The position numbers were made by a program, and so were the translations under genes. A model generated the notes under the pieces. That model did not search any database, was not told the origin of the DNA, and saw only the letters and a list, made by a program, of their open reading frames with translations. A DNA stretch of 64,000 nt, taken from contig NW_024104443.1 of assembly GCF_003945595.2 (NCBI RefSeq), forward strand, positions 310,001 through 374,000, written 5' to 3'. How positions within the stretch are numbered: the stretch's first letter is position 1; each line of letters starts with the position of its first letter. The stretch is from Pipra filicauda. Taxonomy: Eukaryota; Chordata; Aves; Passeriformes; Pipridae. Below, piece by piece: positions 23,929-37,553 of this stretch.

Positions 23929-24070
23929 ACATCCATGGAAGTGTTTCAAGGCCAGGCTGGATGGGGCATTGAGCAACCTGGTCTACTGGAGGCTGTCCCT
24001 GGCTATGGCAGGGGGGTTGACATGAGATGAGCTTTAAGGCCCCTTCCAACCCAAATGATCTTGTAATCCT
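23929..24070 (+). mobile_element. CR1 LINE 3'-end fragment
   Basis: A decayed, 5'-truncated 3' end of a chicken-repeat-1 non-LTR retrotransposon. It carries the hallmark order of phrases: tggaagtgtttcaaggccagg, then gatggggcattgagcaacctggt, then ctttaaggccccttccaaccc. The final octamer-like tail (gatcttgtaatcc) is degraded compared with the usual attctatgattct repeat. It is sense on the plus strand and so antisense to MAD1L1. No coding part remains. The left edge is approximate. Confidence 0.88.
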
Positions 24071-24369
24071 AAGAAGTGGGAAGGTTGGTGGTAATGGAGA
24101 AGGAAGGAAGAGCTGGCAGGTTTTCTTCACAGGGTTGGAAGGGTCAGTCTGATGCTAACACGCAGCATGCTGACTGAGCAAGAGGCTTTTAGTGTCATCA
24201 GGCTTTCTCTGGTGATAGGATGGGAGCTGCTTTGATGGAAGTCAGGAGGAGGCTGCAACATCTTGTAAGCAAGCACAGGCCACGCTGGCAAAAAGAGGAA
24301 CATCATGCTTCACTAGGATCTGACTGAAGAGGGCTTTAAAAGGTGCTGTTGCTGAGGGACAACATAAAG

Positions 24370-24620
24370 CTTGTTACATATCCATACTCAAGACCTTATA
24401 ATCAATTCAAAATAATTAAGCTTAATCATGTGAATGGCAGAAAGATTTCTATGTACCATTTTCAAAACCTGTTGAGAAGTCTCTTCGAATCCATAACCCC
24501 CACGGCCTTGTTTCAGTCCGTCAGAAGTTAATTATGGGAGAGAGGTTCAAAATGTTTTAAGAGCTATCACATATCTGGGGTTCATTTGCGCTGAAGACAG
24601 GAAAATACATTAATGGGAAA
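24370..24620. promoter_or_regulatory. Candidate regulatory block, AT-rich homeodomain-type cores
   Basis: Starts about 300 bp after the CR1 fragment. Contains ataatcaattc, aataattaagcttaatcatg and gaagttaattatggg, with several isolated CpGs (ttcgaatcc, cacggcc, agtccgtc). The pattern suggests constraint but this cannot be shown here. Confidence 0.22.
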
Positions 24621-27600
24621 GATGCTGAGAGCATTTGGGCTTCCTCTGCATCCCCTTCAGGGATGCAAGGACAGAACTTATAACCTCTCTTTTCCATCAT
24701 CAGAACCACTCAGAAAGCTAATGCTCAGAAAACACTGTGTTAATGAACCAGAGCTCTTCAGTGCTTTAATTTGCTAATTTTTATTTGTAATATATTTTCA
24801 CGTAAGACAAGTACTGTGCATCACTTCTTCCCCCACAATACTACTGTTGTCAGCAACTGCATTCAACCAGTACATAGAAGTTTCCAAGAGGGAATTAAAA
24901 AAAAAAAAGGCTGGAGAGCTCTCTCAAGCATCAGGATTTACTTTACCTTGTATTTCACAGCTTTCTTAGCACATTTCATCAAGTAATTAACCCTTTGACT
25001 TTGGGAAATGAATCCTTTCCTGTGCATAGGTCATCAACAGATGGTAGCACATAGAAAAAAATGCTGCTTCCAAAATATTCATGTTGTTCACTGCTCTAGT
25101 TTGCTTCTTTGCTTCCTATCTTGAGGAATGACACCTAAAAATTAAACCCAAAAATCTAATTTCTCTATCAGGATCCTTGATGTGATGTCTGGTATGCTCT
25201 ATTTAAGTTCCAGAAATCAAAATAACATAAAATTTTGATTAAAAAAACCCCACCCTACTGACATAAAATTCTTTCTTCGTTATTTGAAACTCTTCTTTTC
25301 ATCTGTATATATAAAATTATGTTCTGCTCCCAATATCCACACACATCACCAAGAATCACAATGTCTGAAGGTGAAGATGCAGAACGAAGGGCCTGTGACC
25401 CACAAATCAGACACACCAGCACTGGAGAATTTTAGTTCTCAAAAAAGATTTATGTTCTCCTCCCAGCAGCAAGGAACTGTTGCACTGAGCTAAATATCTC
25501 AGAGATCCACAAATTTACAGGTCCCAGAAAAGGGCTATAGCATAAAGTAGCAAAGTATGCATGTAATACCTGAAAAACTGAAAAACTACTTTTTCTTCTC
25601 AATTCTTTTCTATAAAATTGCATTGCCTGTGAAAAACATTAAACCTTACCTAGTCATCATCACTGAAAATACCTTTATTTTCAATCACATGGGACCTATT
25701 AAATAAATCCCCCTTTTCAGCTGAAGTGCTTTTGATCGGGTTTCTGATTTTTCTCACATACTTCTTGTGCATTTTTGCTTTTTAATTTGAGGAAAATCTC
25801 TCAGATGTGCTATAGAAAAATATTGGTAGACTGATGAAAAATTAAACTTCACTTAAAAAAAATCCAAAAGCTTCACTGGATATGACTGAAGGCCTGAGCC
25901 TTTGTATGAGCTTAGACCTCAGGAGGGTGGTAAAAATGAGCAGTTAGCAACATCCAAAAAAAAAGTTTGCTGTTCACGTTACATTGTCAAGTGTGAAAAT
26001 TTCCCATCTCCTTAAATCAGTAGTAGATCCCAGTGCAGCTACATATCCTTTTGAAGTTCCTCCATAGCATCCATCCACTCTAACAGGCCGCAGGCTGCAC
26101 CGGGTAAAGAATGAGAAGTACATGGGAAGGAAAAAATGTAGGTATTTAACACAAGATACCTATAAGAGACAAGTCTCCAAAGGTTGAGAGTTCACTCCTT
26201 TTTAAAAAAAGAGCTTTTTTAAGACTTGTAAGAGTGGCTACTGAAAATATTTCCAAAGTCTTGGCCAAAGGCCAATATTTGCCTAAAACCGATATTGAAC
26301 ACATAAACATCAGGGGTCTTCCCACTTGTGTAAGAGACATGAGCCTTACAAATTAAAACAATATATTTTTTAAGCATCGGTTTTCATTTCCACTTGTCAG
26401 AGCTCCTGCAAGCAAAGTTGTGTTGGCCCTGCCAGGGGCAGGCAGCCCAGGTAGGGACTATACAAGGTATCTGCTCCATGTGTGTCCCCATCTTTCATAA
26501 ATTCTGAGTGCTCACTGGCTTTTCTGCTGGCAGTCCTGGCACGTTCCCCCAGCCACACTTAGCAACAGGATTTAGGCAGCAGAGATACTCAAACAATACT
26601 GGTTTCCTCTGGTTTGGGGAACCAAGAACAACACATGACTCTAAATTATTCAGACCTGCACAGGCCTGGGTAACAAACCCCTAGCAACATCTATCCAGGC
26701 TCCAGGGACAGCTTTTCCCTGGTGTAGCTCAGACGACATTCAGAGAACCACAACAGGGACAAATTCAGCCCCAGGCTTATTGCCCAGCAGCATTTCATCT
26801 TGGTCAGCCCCACCAGGCTGGCTAAAGAGAGCATTTGGAATATCAAGTACAAGAGAAAAACCTCTAACAACAAAATCCCAGGGCATCTCTGGCCTGACAT
26901 CCCTTTCAGAGTATCTGTTAAGGAATCTGTGCTGCAAAGGCATGAGCAAGCAGGGGATCAGTCATGACTTTTCAGTGTGGGCGACCTTCTCCCCCCAGCT
27001 GCTCCCAACGAAGTTCCCAAAAGGAATTTCCCTTCCCCTGATCTTTTAACTCTTCCACAAAATGTCATGTTGATTTTTAAGGCCAAAGAACAACCACTTG
27101 ATACCTTAGAGTAAGACCATCATGTTTTCCGCTAGGAAAACCACAAAAGGTTAAAATTAAGAGAAAGACTAATGCCAAAGAGCTGTTTCACAAAGGTCAC
27201 ATGGAACACAGGGACTCTGCCTTCAACAGCAGCCCCTGGTAAGAGCTGGTTTTGCTAAGCTGCTCACTTTGTATTTCACCTGCACATCAGGGAACAAAAA
27301 GCTCAGGAAACAAATCTGTCTTTGACTGCCTTTGGTCCTTAGAAGCTTAATTACCTTCAGCACCCTCAAACTATGTGGACTGCCTTCTGCATCTGAAAAA
27401 AAACTTTACCTATGCTCAACAATACAGACGGTTTTGATAGTTTTGTTTAAAAATGCAGACAGCAAGGCTTCTCATTTTCCTAAAGCATTAAACTCCCTCT
27501 TGAAGTGTAACCTGAGATCAATTTTATTTCATCTGTTATGTAGCAGTTTTAATAAAGTGTTAAAATGAAAGATATTGAAAAATTACAGGAGAAAATAATC

Positions 27601-27833
27601 CTCTGAAATAATGTGAAAATGGAATGGGCAAATAATAATGCAACTGGAGCAGAAAACTATTACATCCACTCTCGGTTTGCTTCCATGCTGAGCATCTACT
27701 CTGCTTAATCTTTCCAAGAGCAGGCAAGAGTAGATACCAGTCCTCACCAAAATCTCTGCTCCCAGGTTTGTACTCCTAGTAAAACTGGTCATTACTTCTA
27801 CAGAAAAGAAGTTTCCTCTTTAAGACAAGGCAG

Positions 27834-27872
27834 ACAAAAAACCCCCAAAAAACCAAAAAACACACAAACAAA
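27834..27872. repeat. A/C-rich low-complexity tract
   Basis: Alternating A runs and C runs, of the same style as the tract at 12288-12372. Confidence 0.75.
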
Positions 27873-28038
27873 CTTAAATCTGTCTGTTTATAGAACTCCG
27901 TATGTAAAGATACTATAGTGAATGATGAAGTATTAAATTATGCAGTGTGAGATGTAATGGAGTGAATTCTATTCAGTAAGATCACACACTACTGAAGATA
28001 TGCAAAAAGCTGTGCTGCTGACTTTCAGTTGTCAAGCT

Positions 28039-28068
28039 ACACACACACACACACACACACATATATAT
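28039..28068. repeat. (AC)11(AT)4 compound microsatellite
   Basis: Eleven AC units followed directly by four AT units. It is likely to be length-variable between individuals. Confidence 0.93.
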
Positions 28069-31000
28069 TGCTCATCTCATTATTTTCTACTGTCTCCATG
28101 TGTGATAACATGCCCAATGCTGACACTTGTCCTGTTCTCCCTGGAAGACCCTATATTAGCATGTAAATAGCTGGCAGATACGAGGAAATGAAAGCGAGGA
28201 AGAGCTCTTTAATTAACTTTAATCCTCTGAAAATCCATACAGCAATCTGTTCTGACAGTTTTCTACACAAGATCTTCTTAGGAGGTCCCTAAGTGCTGCC
28301 TGCAGATCACTGCCAGGCTGGAACGAGGAGAAAGAATGAACAAACCAATTTTGGAGACAATATTTAGGCATTTTTCTGCTATTAAATGATGACTGGTGAC
28401 TGCCATCTGGCATTATCAGAGCTGTCATTAGTCTGACTCTGGATGGGAAACAAAGAGATGCCATAAGCAAGACACAGCACTTCACACCCGTCTGACAGCC
28501 AGTCCCCCGCCAGGGGTGAGCTGCCAGGGCTCACACACACTCACATCCACAAACACACACCCTCCAGCTCCTGACACCACAGGGGATGTACCTCTGTGCC
28601 CTCTGGCCCATGTTTTCTCAGCCTGGAGCAAACACAAAATCCTCGAGGTTGAAGAGCAAGGCAATTTCCTTGTTAGAAAACCTGGTGAAACGACTCTACA
28701 GCAGCATCCAGTCCTTCAAACCTTGAATGGCAAAACGGCTGGCAAGACTATAGAGGAGGGAGCTGAAATCATTCCTCAACGATTTACATCTTCCAAATGT
28801 GACAAGTGTTACTCAATCCTCTATTACAGGAAATTTCAAACAAATTTTGGTGGGGGAAAAAAATTAACTATAAATGGAAGGAGATTCAGCACCACAGTCT
28901 TTGGCAATACGAGACTGTCAAATAACTCTTACCTAGCAGGTTTAGATTTAGCTCTGGAAGTGTTATCCTGCTGGTTGATGGGAGCAGGTACAATTCTCCC
29001 AGAAAGGTCACTGGTTTCAGCTGTGCCAGTGACCACTTTGAGGACACTTATGTCTCAGAGAGCTGATCTACAGGATTCCCCAGAGAGCTGAACAAACTGA
29101 GCTCCCTGCAGGGTGACTGGGAGCAGATTATGAGGATGCACCAGCCAGAAAAGCAGGGTGCCAGCTCTCAGTGCTCTGGATTTATTGGGAGCTGAAGGAG
29201 GGAACAGCAGAACTTCTGAGTGTCCAAGAGGTAAATCAGAGGTAGCCTTGGCTACAGCCCAGAGTCACCCGCACAAAGAGCCTGGAGAGCAGGGGGGATA
29301 CGGGAGGGAATTACATCAGCAGCCTGTTCTCCTGCTAAGACCTCCAAACCAATACAAGATAAATAGGCAGTAATGCATAAAACCCCTGAAAATCTACCTG
29401 ATGAGGTGATATAAAAGGCAAGTAAGGCTGAAAAATTAGGACAATGTAGAAGTGATGCTTCTATAAGGCAAACCTCCAGTTTTTATAATGCAGGAATAGC
29501 TGTTAAGGCCAAGTCAGAGACCAAAGATATGCCAAAGGTATAAATATCTACCTGCCACACTCAGGTTCCCCCCATCATTTTCAGCCTAGATTTCCACATA
29601 TTTTAAAAAATATAAATCAAAATAATGCATAAATACAAAACTGTAACTTACCAAATCTATTATTCCCAGAGAACTTAAAGAAAACAGATACAGGAATAAC
29701 CAAAAGGTGCCTAGATCACAAGCATACCATTAAGCAAAGAAAACTGGTTATACAGCATCAGCCCATAGCTATCTACAGATCTGCTTCCCCAAGCCCATCA
29801 ATTAGTTCTCACATTCCTATAACTTCATGTTCTCCTGCCAGTTGAACCTCACTAAGTATGAAGACCATATGTCATCACAATTCCACCTCCTAATTTTATT
29901 AATGCTGTAATATCAAGAGCAGATATCTCACTTTATTAATCATACCATATTCCAGTGCTAAAACATGCAGAAAATATCCAGCATGGCAACTTCAAATCTT
30001 GGTGACTGATAACGCTCAGGACAACACGCACTTTTATGAATACATAAGTACAAATTTCAATAAAATGACCTTTAACATGAGAGATTCCATTTAAGAAGGA
30101 AATCTCTACTGACACATAAATTACTTAAGATGAAGGTGCTCCTTCTAAGATTTACCTCACACAGACTAGTCCTTATACATACTGATCACTAATCCTCTTT
30201 AAACTATGCACTACTTCCCGCAGCTCTGAGAAGTCATGTTCTAATCTGATCTAAATTTTCCAGTAGAGAAACACCATGGAAGGTGCCCTTAACAGCAATG
30301 AAGACAAATAAAAGGTGAAATTTGAATAAGTTCATAAGAAACACTATAATCACATCCTCGACTAGTTAAAAGACTGCACTTTGGCCATCTGGTAAGAATA
30401 CCTGGCACGGATAATGTCTGAACTGTGGCCTCTCAGCTTATCTGACAGCTGATGGCTGCATTTTAAATAAGTATGCAGCCACCAATCATAATTAAATAAA
30501 TAAAATTTAATTATAAATTTTAAAGGGGCAAGAAAGGGGGGGAAAAATCCACAGAATAATACTCCAAATAAGGTATAACAGATTTGAAATATTCATCTGA
30601 TCCCAGAGAACAAGACCACCCAGCTCCATATACTGCCCACAGCTGCACATTTCAGCAGGCTGATTCATCTTCAAGACAGACAGGAGTGACAGCAGCTGTG
30701 ATCCAGTTACACTTTTCTTTGCCTGGGAATACAGTAATTTGTTTGCTCATTGCCACACTGTTAAATCCCATGGGATATTCAGATACTCATACAGGGAGAA
30801 GAAAACGAGCAGTTCCGAAATTGCTACTTGCAATATATGAACTTGCAAGACTATCTCATATCTTTACCAAAATTTGAAAGGAAATAAACCTACTGATCTC
30901 CGTAGATTTTTTTTTTTTTACATTACCAGTTTCATAAAGATGAAAATAAATACAAATATCAAAACACCGAAAGTCAGGATGCTTACATAAAGTGAGAAAA

Positions 31001-31246
31001 GGTCATAGAAATGTAAAACATAATGGAGAATTTCAAGTAAGCAAAGGCCACAGCAATAATATTAATTTGTATTTAAAAGGTAAAGAATTTCATCACACTG
31101 AAAACATAAAACCCCAAACGAACCTGTGTGTACAGAGCAATTCTTTGAGTCTATCAGAAGTCAGAAGCACAAGTGACTGCAGCTGCACATTCTGACTCTG
31201 ACCCAGCAAAGATACAGACTCAGAAAAGAATCATCACAGTTGCTGT

Positions 31247-31287
31247 ATTTTAACCAGAGAACTGAGATATTTTAACCAGAGAACTGA
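31247..31287. repeat. 22-bp tandem duplication
   Basis: Two adjacent copies of a unit beginning attttaaccagagaactga. The first is complete (31247-31268); the second is identical up to its last few bases. The near identity suggests a recent local duplication. Confidence 0.9.
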
Positions 31288-34200
31288 TAAAGGCAGGTAA
31301 ATGCTTCAAGAAATTAAACTGCACTAAGAAGATATAATAATAATCTCAAAGCTGGATATTCATCCAAGACCAAAATAACAAAGGTGTTAACAGACAAAAG
31401 GAATAGAATGATTTATCATTAAAAATGGCTTTTGTATTGGAGATACCAGGCAGCAGACATCCTCCTATCTGTTTTGAAAGAGGAGATAAGGTTGTTCTGG
31501 GAAATTAGAGTCATTGGCAAGGAAGTTTCACCTGAACATTGAGAAAATTAGTTGAGAAGGTTCAGAACTCAAAGCATCTTTTTTAGTTGAGTGTAACAAG
31601 ATAAAATAGAGATAGATAAGCCTAAGCTTTTGTGAAAGTAATTTAAACTGAACCAGTTAATGATTCTTTGAGAACTCACAGGAGAGCGAACCAGTGAACT
31701 CAAGGTTTGAAAGTCTGTAGAAATGACAGAGCATCCCCGGGTTTTAATCATTATGTGAGAGCCAAATACCTGTTGGTAAGAGCTGGCTGATGGAGGAGCA
31801 CAACATTCCTCCTTGCCATGGAAAGCAGGAGGCTGCACTGGGAATCAGAGCCAGAAGTTTCCTTCAGTACCATTATTAGTGTAGTGGAACACAGGGGCAA
31901 ACAGCAAGATGTGAAATGACAACATAAAATATTAATGTCAGCAGAGTCTAGAGACAAGGGTGAGGCATTCTAGAGAACTTAAAAATATTAATAATGGGGA
32001 AAGAGCAAAGACTGATAAACAGCCTGAGCAAAATCACACACAAACACAAGTTAATGTAAAGAGGAAGAAAAAAAAATGAGATTTCAAGCAGTGTGCACAA
32101 AAGCAGGTTTTACACCACAATCTCCTTGGGATTTGACTTGGACACCCTTCAGAGCTATGATATCCTTACAGACATGCTGGCCAGACACAGCATGCAGAGA
32201 GGAGGGAAGGGACTTCAGCCTGTGCCTATAAACCAGGCCATGACTTCCACAAATAAAAGCACTTCAGCAACACAGCTCCAGGAAAAAAAAAATCCTTGTA
32301 CTAATACAGGCTCACCAAAATGATACCAGATGCTTTCAGGGTATGACAAGACTCTGCAGATGTAGAAAATCAGTGAAATGCTGATGCTAACACAGTGGAG
32401 CAGGCGGTGTCAGGGAATACACACACACGTGCTACAGCAGAGGACTTGCTACCTGAAGGAAGGTCACTGTCACAGAGGTAAGGCACAAAAAACTGCAGTC
32501 TGCACTGTGGGACTTCATAAAAACACAAATATTCTCTGAAGGAGATACAATAAAGATTTAACAGCTCTTCCACAGTGTTCCTGTATGACTTGGGCTCAGG
32601 TCTTCAGCCCTTTTATTCAAGCATCTCTGTTCCCCATCCTCTTTCATAACTGAGATAACGGTGCTTCTCCACCCCACAGCAATGACAGAAGGAATACAGC
32701 AGCTCTAAACATCGAGTACTAATAAAATATGAGTGACAGTGTCATTCAGGTTCCCAAAATAGACAGCATTTAACCTTCATTAGTTGTTAACAGCTCTCAT
32801 AAGTCTACCAAGCATTAATAGTCAGATATTTATAACACATTTACCTCCAGACCGAGTCCCAAGACAAATAAGAGAAAGGACAAGTAATGTATCAAGGTTC
32901 CTCCCCTCAGAGTTTCTTATCACTACTTCCTGGGGGAAAGAATTGCCAAGAAAAAGAACTCACTGGTCTGGATGAATAAACCTTGTAAGTCCCAAAGCTG
33001 TCCCTGGGGAGAGCAGCAACTGTGCTTGTTACACCTTAAAAATGCAGCAAAATGAGAAGACACCATTTTTCTTAAGTTGTATTTGCCTGAAGAATGTGAA
33101 CTTTCTAATTTACATTTAATTTTATTAGTCTTCCTTATAGCATATTAAAAGTTAATAACAAATCAAAACTTTTGATGCAGATTGTTGGGCATTCCCTCAT
33201 CCAGTGGAAGCAGAACCATGCACAGAACCCCAGCAGAGCAGGAACAGCTTGCAGGTTCTGTCAGCTGAGGACCATCCAAAATACAGCAAATTCTCCATAA
33301 AGCAAAGTATGACCCCCTGCCCACCAGCCAGGGTCAGCTGCTCTTACTGATAATTCAACTGGAAATGCCTACAGGGATGTTTTGGCTGCAATTAAGAGAT
33401 CCAGTTTCTTCAGTGGAGCAGTTAGACATTAAAACTAAACCTGTGTAACTGCTGTCTGATGAGGGGCAACAATTCCACATCCCTGCTCCCTCTTCCTGAA
33501 GGAAAACTAGTCCCTCTGCAGAGGGAGAAATAGTGAGAACATAAACACTGACAAAGAAAACCCCAAACTCACCCTAGGTAGGTGAAATGTAATAAGACCT
33601 TCTGAGAAAGTCACAGCATTTTTGATAGGATGCAGATTCAGAGGAGTCAACTGGAGCTGGTCCCTTGGAGGGATCAAATAATTTCTAATGTTAGGGACTA
33701 AACCCCAACAGAGCACAAGACTTGATGCAGAAGATGCACCAACAACTGGAGCAGAAGGAGCTTCAGAACCTCAGAAGTCACTAATCCATGTCCAGGCAGA
33801 GAGGAAAGCGAGGCAGGGAAGATGTGCACATTTAATTACCTCTGGATTTCTGTTTTACGTGTGTTATCTGAAGGAAAACATCACATTCAGAACTTATGTT
33901 TTACATCCTTCAGCTTGTGTGTACCTCTAGAGAGTTAAGCTATAAACCTGGCTATTATTTACAGCTGCTCAGGATCCTATTTAGGGTATTTTCAAGGGAT
34001 TCAGCAGGGTTTTTTTTTCTCTTTTATGCAAGTAAAAAGCCAATATTGGAACGCAATGGCTACAAACATAGCCTCAGGTTAACACCACACATGACAAACT
34101 CGTGTGCATAGACATTACATAAGAAACATGTTGGTTCACATAAAAGGAGGGGGTGGGTTAAAGAGCTTTCTGGGTTTTTTTTTTTAATAACTTCTTTGGT

Positions 34201-35079
34201 AGAAAAGATTCCATTTCAAGCTTTTAAAGTGTGATGAACATGCTCCATTATGAACCACTCAGAGCTTCCAGTGACCTGCACCTCTGTGATGGTTCCACCA
34301 CAGGGAGAAAGCACAGGGATGAGCAGAATCAGTCACTCTGCTGCTACAGAACACACCTTCAGGGAAGAAATGGCCACTAAGCCTGCCCAGGAGCGGAGAG
34401 GGTTGTTTAGAGGTACATGAAAGCAGGCAGGTCCTTGCAGAAGGCAAATCACCTGGGCTGCTCAGCAAAGCTGTGCCCGGATGGGACACTGAGGCAGAGC
34501 AAGAGGAATGCGCGGCTGCTGCCGTCCCTCAGTGTTTAGGGAGAACAAGGAATGGCTCTGAGCAAACTAATAGCTTTTTGGCTTTAAACTGGGAGGGAAA
34601 GGAGAAAACAAACAGATGATTTGCTTGGCATTTTGCTAGAAGCAAACAGAAGAGCTGAGATTTACTTAAGGCGCTGCAGAGAGAACTGGAGGTGGCAAAT
34701 AAATTGCTTCCAGGGAGACCTCCAAGCACTGAGGTGGCACAGGTTACCCCCATCCTCCACAGCCTCATGTGTAGAATGAGTAAGAGAAGGATGATGGTCA
34801 GGGATACAGTGGTTAAAATAGGGAGTGGGAGAGATGTCACTGTAGTAAGTACAGCCACTTGTTCATGTTCACTTCATGCAAAAGGTCAAAAATTCTCTTG
34901 TATGGTGATTTTCATTTTTAAAAAACAACCCAGAGTGGTTCACAAGCTTTTTTCCCCCCAGCATCAAACTCTTACAATATACTATCTTAATAAAGATCTT
35001 CATGTTGGAAAGGGATAAAAGAGGCATTTTGTTTTGATTTCATTATATCTCCTGAAATTGCTTTTTTCTTTCTGCATTT

Positions 35080-35340
35080 TTTTCTTGTCACTCAGTTGTG
35101 GTGGCCCTCACCGAGGGATAATGCAATAACACTTCTGACAAGGTCAGCTTTCCAATAACTTGGTAAATGGCATTTCCCAATGACAAAACAAGCACAGCTT
35201 CTCCTCTTTTGTAATTAATATAATAGAAATGTCAACCCAGAAACTTGGTCTCCAAAGGTAGTATGTTATTGACAGAAAATTAAATTATTAAAGCCAGAAA
35301 GTGTTTCCTTATCTGCAAAACTGAAAATGCTATTTACAGA
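35080..35340. promoter_or_regulatory. Candidate regulatory block, weak
   Basis: Contains the homeodomain-like gtaattaatata near 35211, a paired aataacacttctgacaagg, and ccaatgacaaaacaagc with SOX/CCAAT-like words. Little repeat-like character. Weak inference. Confidence 0.18.
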
Positions 35341-37507
35341 GTAGAACTACTGTTACAAGCATAAAACATAAAACTCATGCAGCTTATATGTGTGTCTGAA
35401 AAAACAGCAACTGAGAAGAGTCACATTGCCTAAATTGCTAATTCAGGCAATAGATCATTTTGAGAACTACACACCCATTTTGGAAAATCATTTTGCACAT
35501 GCCCTGTAGAAGCACATGATTCTGTGCTGTGTGCATGGACTGAAAGAAATATTACTTTACATCCATGCTTTTCTTTATTTAATCACGTGCTCAAAGGGAG
35601 AAAGGGAGTAAGAGTAATTCCTGTCCCTGAAAGGGGAATGAGTTCTTGGCTCTGCCCCATGGAGACTTCAGGCACAGCCCGTGCACCTCACTCCAAACCT
35701 ATGTGCTATGCAGTCAAGTAGGTCAAAGCTTTCCCTAGGACCTGCTGCTTGTTGTAATCTGAATCTCTCCTTCAAATGCACACAAGGACAGTGAGCCCCA
35801 AGTCCTGTCACCCGTTTCTTTCTATATTTAGATTTTACAGCTCAGGACAGGCAGATGTGAGCTCCAGAGTGCCATCGGTGGGGTGGAGATAACCCAACAG
35901 GGGAAGCTGTGCTCACTTCTCAGGAGGAGCAGAGGTGGGGGGAAGAGTATTCAGCTGCAGCAAAACAACAGATCCTGCAGTTACAGCACGGGCTGGCACT
36001 AGCAGAACACAAATTTTTCTGTGAAAAACATTTGCCAAACCCAGCCCCCCAGGTGTCTGCAGCTCCCAGGCACAAGATCAGCACAAACCTTCTCAAACGC
36101 TTGCAGGAAAGTGATCAGTTTGAAAATGCTCCTCTCTTCAACTACTTTCACTTTAACCACTTTGTCTCAATTCCTTACACACAGTCTCATGGCACCCAAA
36201 GCAACATGGACTAGAAGACCAAGTAGGGTGGAGTCTCTGCTTTCCCCAGTGTTGCTACAGGAGCAAGCGCGTGGGATGATACGGCACTGGAATAAGCCCA
36301 TTGCACTTTCTACAGACCCAACACAATGGCAACCAAAGGAACACATCCACTGGAATCCTTGGATTTCACTACCTGAGGAGAGTAAAGGAGATGCAGACAC
36401 AGACAGATATATTGAAACATTGCTCTGGTTGTGCTTCCCTGCGCTTAACAAGCAGCTTGGATGCCCTGCAGGGTTGTAGGACCTTCCTACACACAACCTC
36501 TACAAACTAAAACTCTCCTACAAAGACATCTCCTCCTCCCAACAGAAAGAAAGTTCAACATCACCTTGATGTAAAAAGCTTATCTTCTTTTCCTGGCTCA
36601 TGCTCACACTTTACCTGTTGATCCCTTTCCAAATTCTTGACTTCAAAAAGGTAGTGAACTTTCTAGGGAAATCCCAAACCTCTGGATTCAGACAGACAGA
36701 AAATTAAACCTTAGTTCCCCCACTGTCCCAAACCGGTTCTAGTTGAAGAGGCAAGTTTATGGTTAATATTCTTCACTGGTCCTGGTCTAGATGCCCTATA
36801 AAACACTAAAAAAAACCCAGCAGCTGTTCTGTATATTGAGAAACATGTATTATAGTAATCTCATTACATCAATCAGAATTCATTAACTGAAACTAGACCA
36901 ATTCTTCAAATTTTCTATCATTTCTACTAAATAAATGTTGATGACTCTATCTGAAATACTACCTAAGCAAATGTGTTCATAAAAGAGGGAACAGTACATT
37001 TCTCCTCAATGCAACAAATCATGGGTCAGAGACCATTTCCATGATGCTTTGTAAAACCTCATTTGACTTCTAATATATTCATCAATTTAAGCAATGCTTG
37101 ACCTGAGATGTTGTGAACACACACTGAACAAAACAGTCCGTACTGCATGATCCTGTGCCAGAAGTAATCCAAAACTCCTTAATTCTCCAGACAGTCCTTC
37201 GGTTTTCTAAAGATTTTGGGGCTTCATTTGAAAGGATGCTCTGACTGGTGTCTGAGTAGTGCAGCTGTTCTTACCAGAGGCTCACATCACATGTTGAAAT
37301 AAGCTACTGTGCAATTACTTAATTATCTCTCTCTCCTATCCTTTAAAAAAATCCACTGCAATTCAACTTGAAGCAAACCCAGTTAATCCAGTTTTATGGC
37401 TGAGAATTAAAACAGAGAGAAGTCAGAAATTCAAAGCTGCAGTTCCTGTGGCAATACCACCACTCTAAGAGACACTGATATTAATGCCTTCAAACTGTTA
37501 AGTATTT

Positions 37508-37553
37508 GAGGAAAAAAGAAAGGAAAAAAAAAAAAACCAACAAAAAAAAAACC
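37508..37553. repeat. A-rich low-complexity tract
   Basis: Purine-rich start (aaaagaaagg) running into two long A runs split by ccaac. Confidence 0.8.

Noticed and set aside
23849..24130. 93-codon minus-strand open frame over 23849-24130
   Set aside because: It is the antisense translation of a CR1 3' non-coding fragment.
28516..29091. Longest open frame in the window (191 codons, plus strand), with an FGGGKKLTI string that recalls an immunoglobulin J segment
   Set aside because: No recombination heptamer or nonamer is visible beside it, the start overlaps a CA-rich stretch, no domain is recognisable, and it lies antisense inside a large intron. Chance is more likely.
36021..36479. 152-codon plus-strand open frame
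   Set aside because: No recognisable motif, and a long open frame on the other strand overlaps it; consistent with chance.
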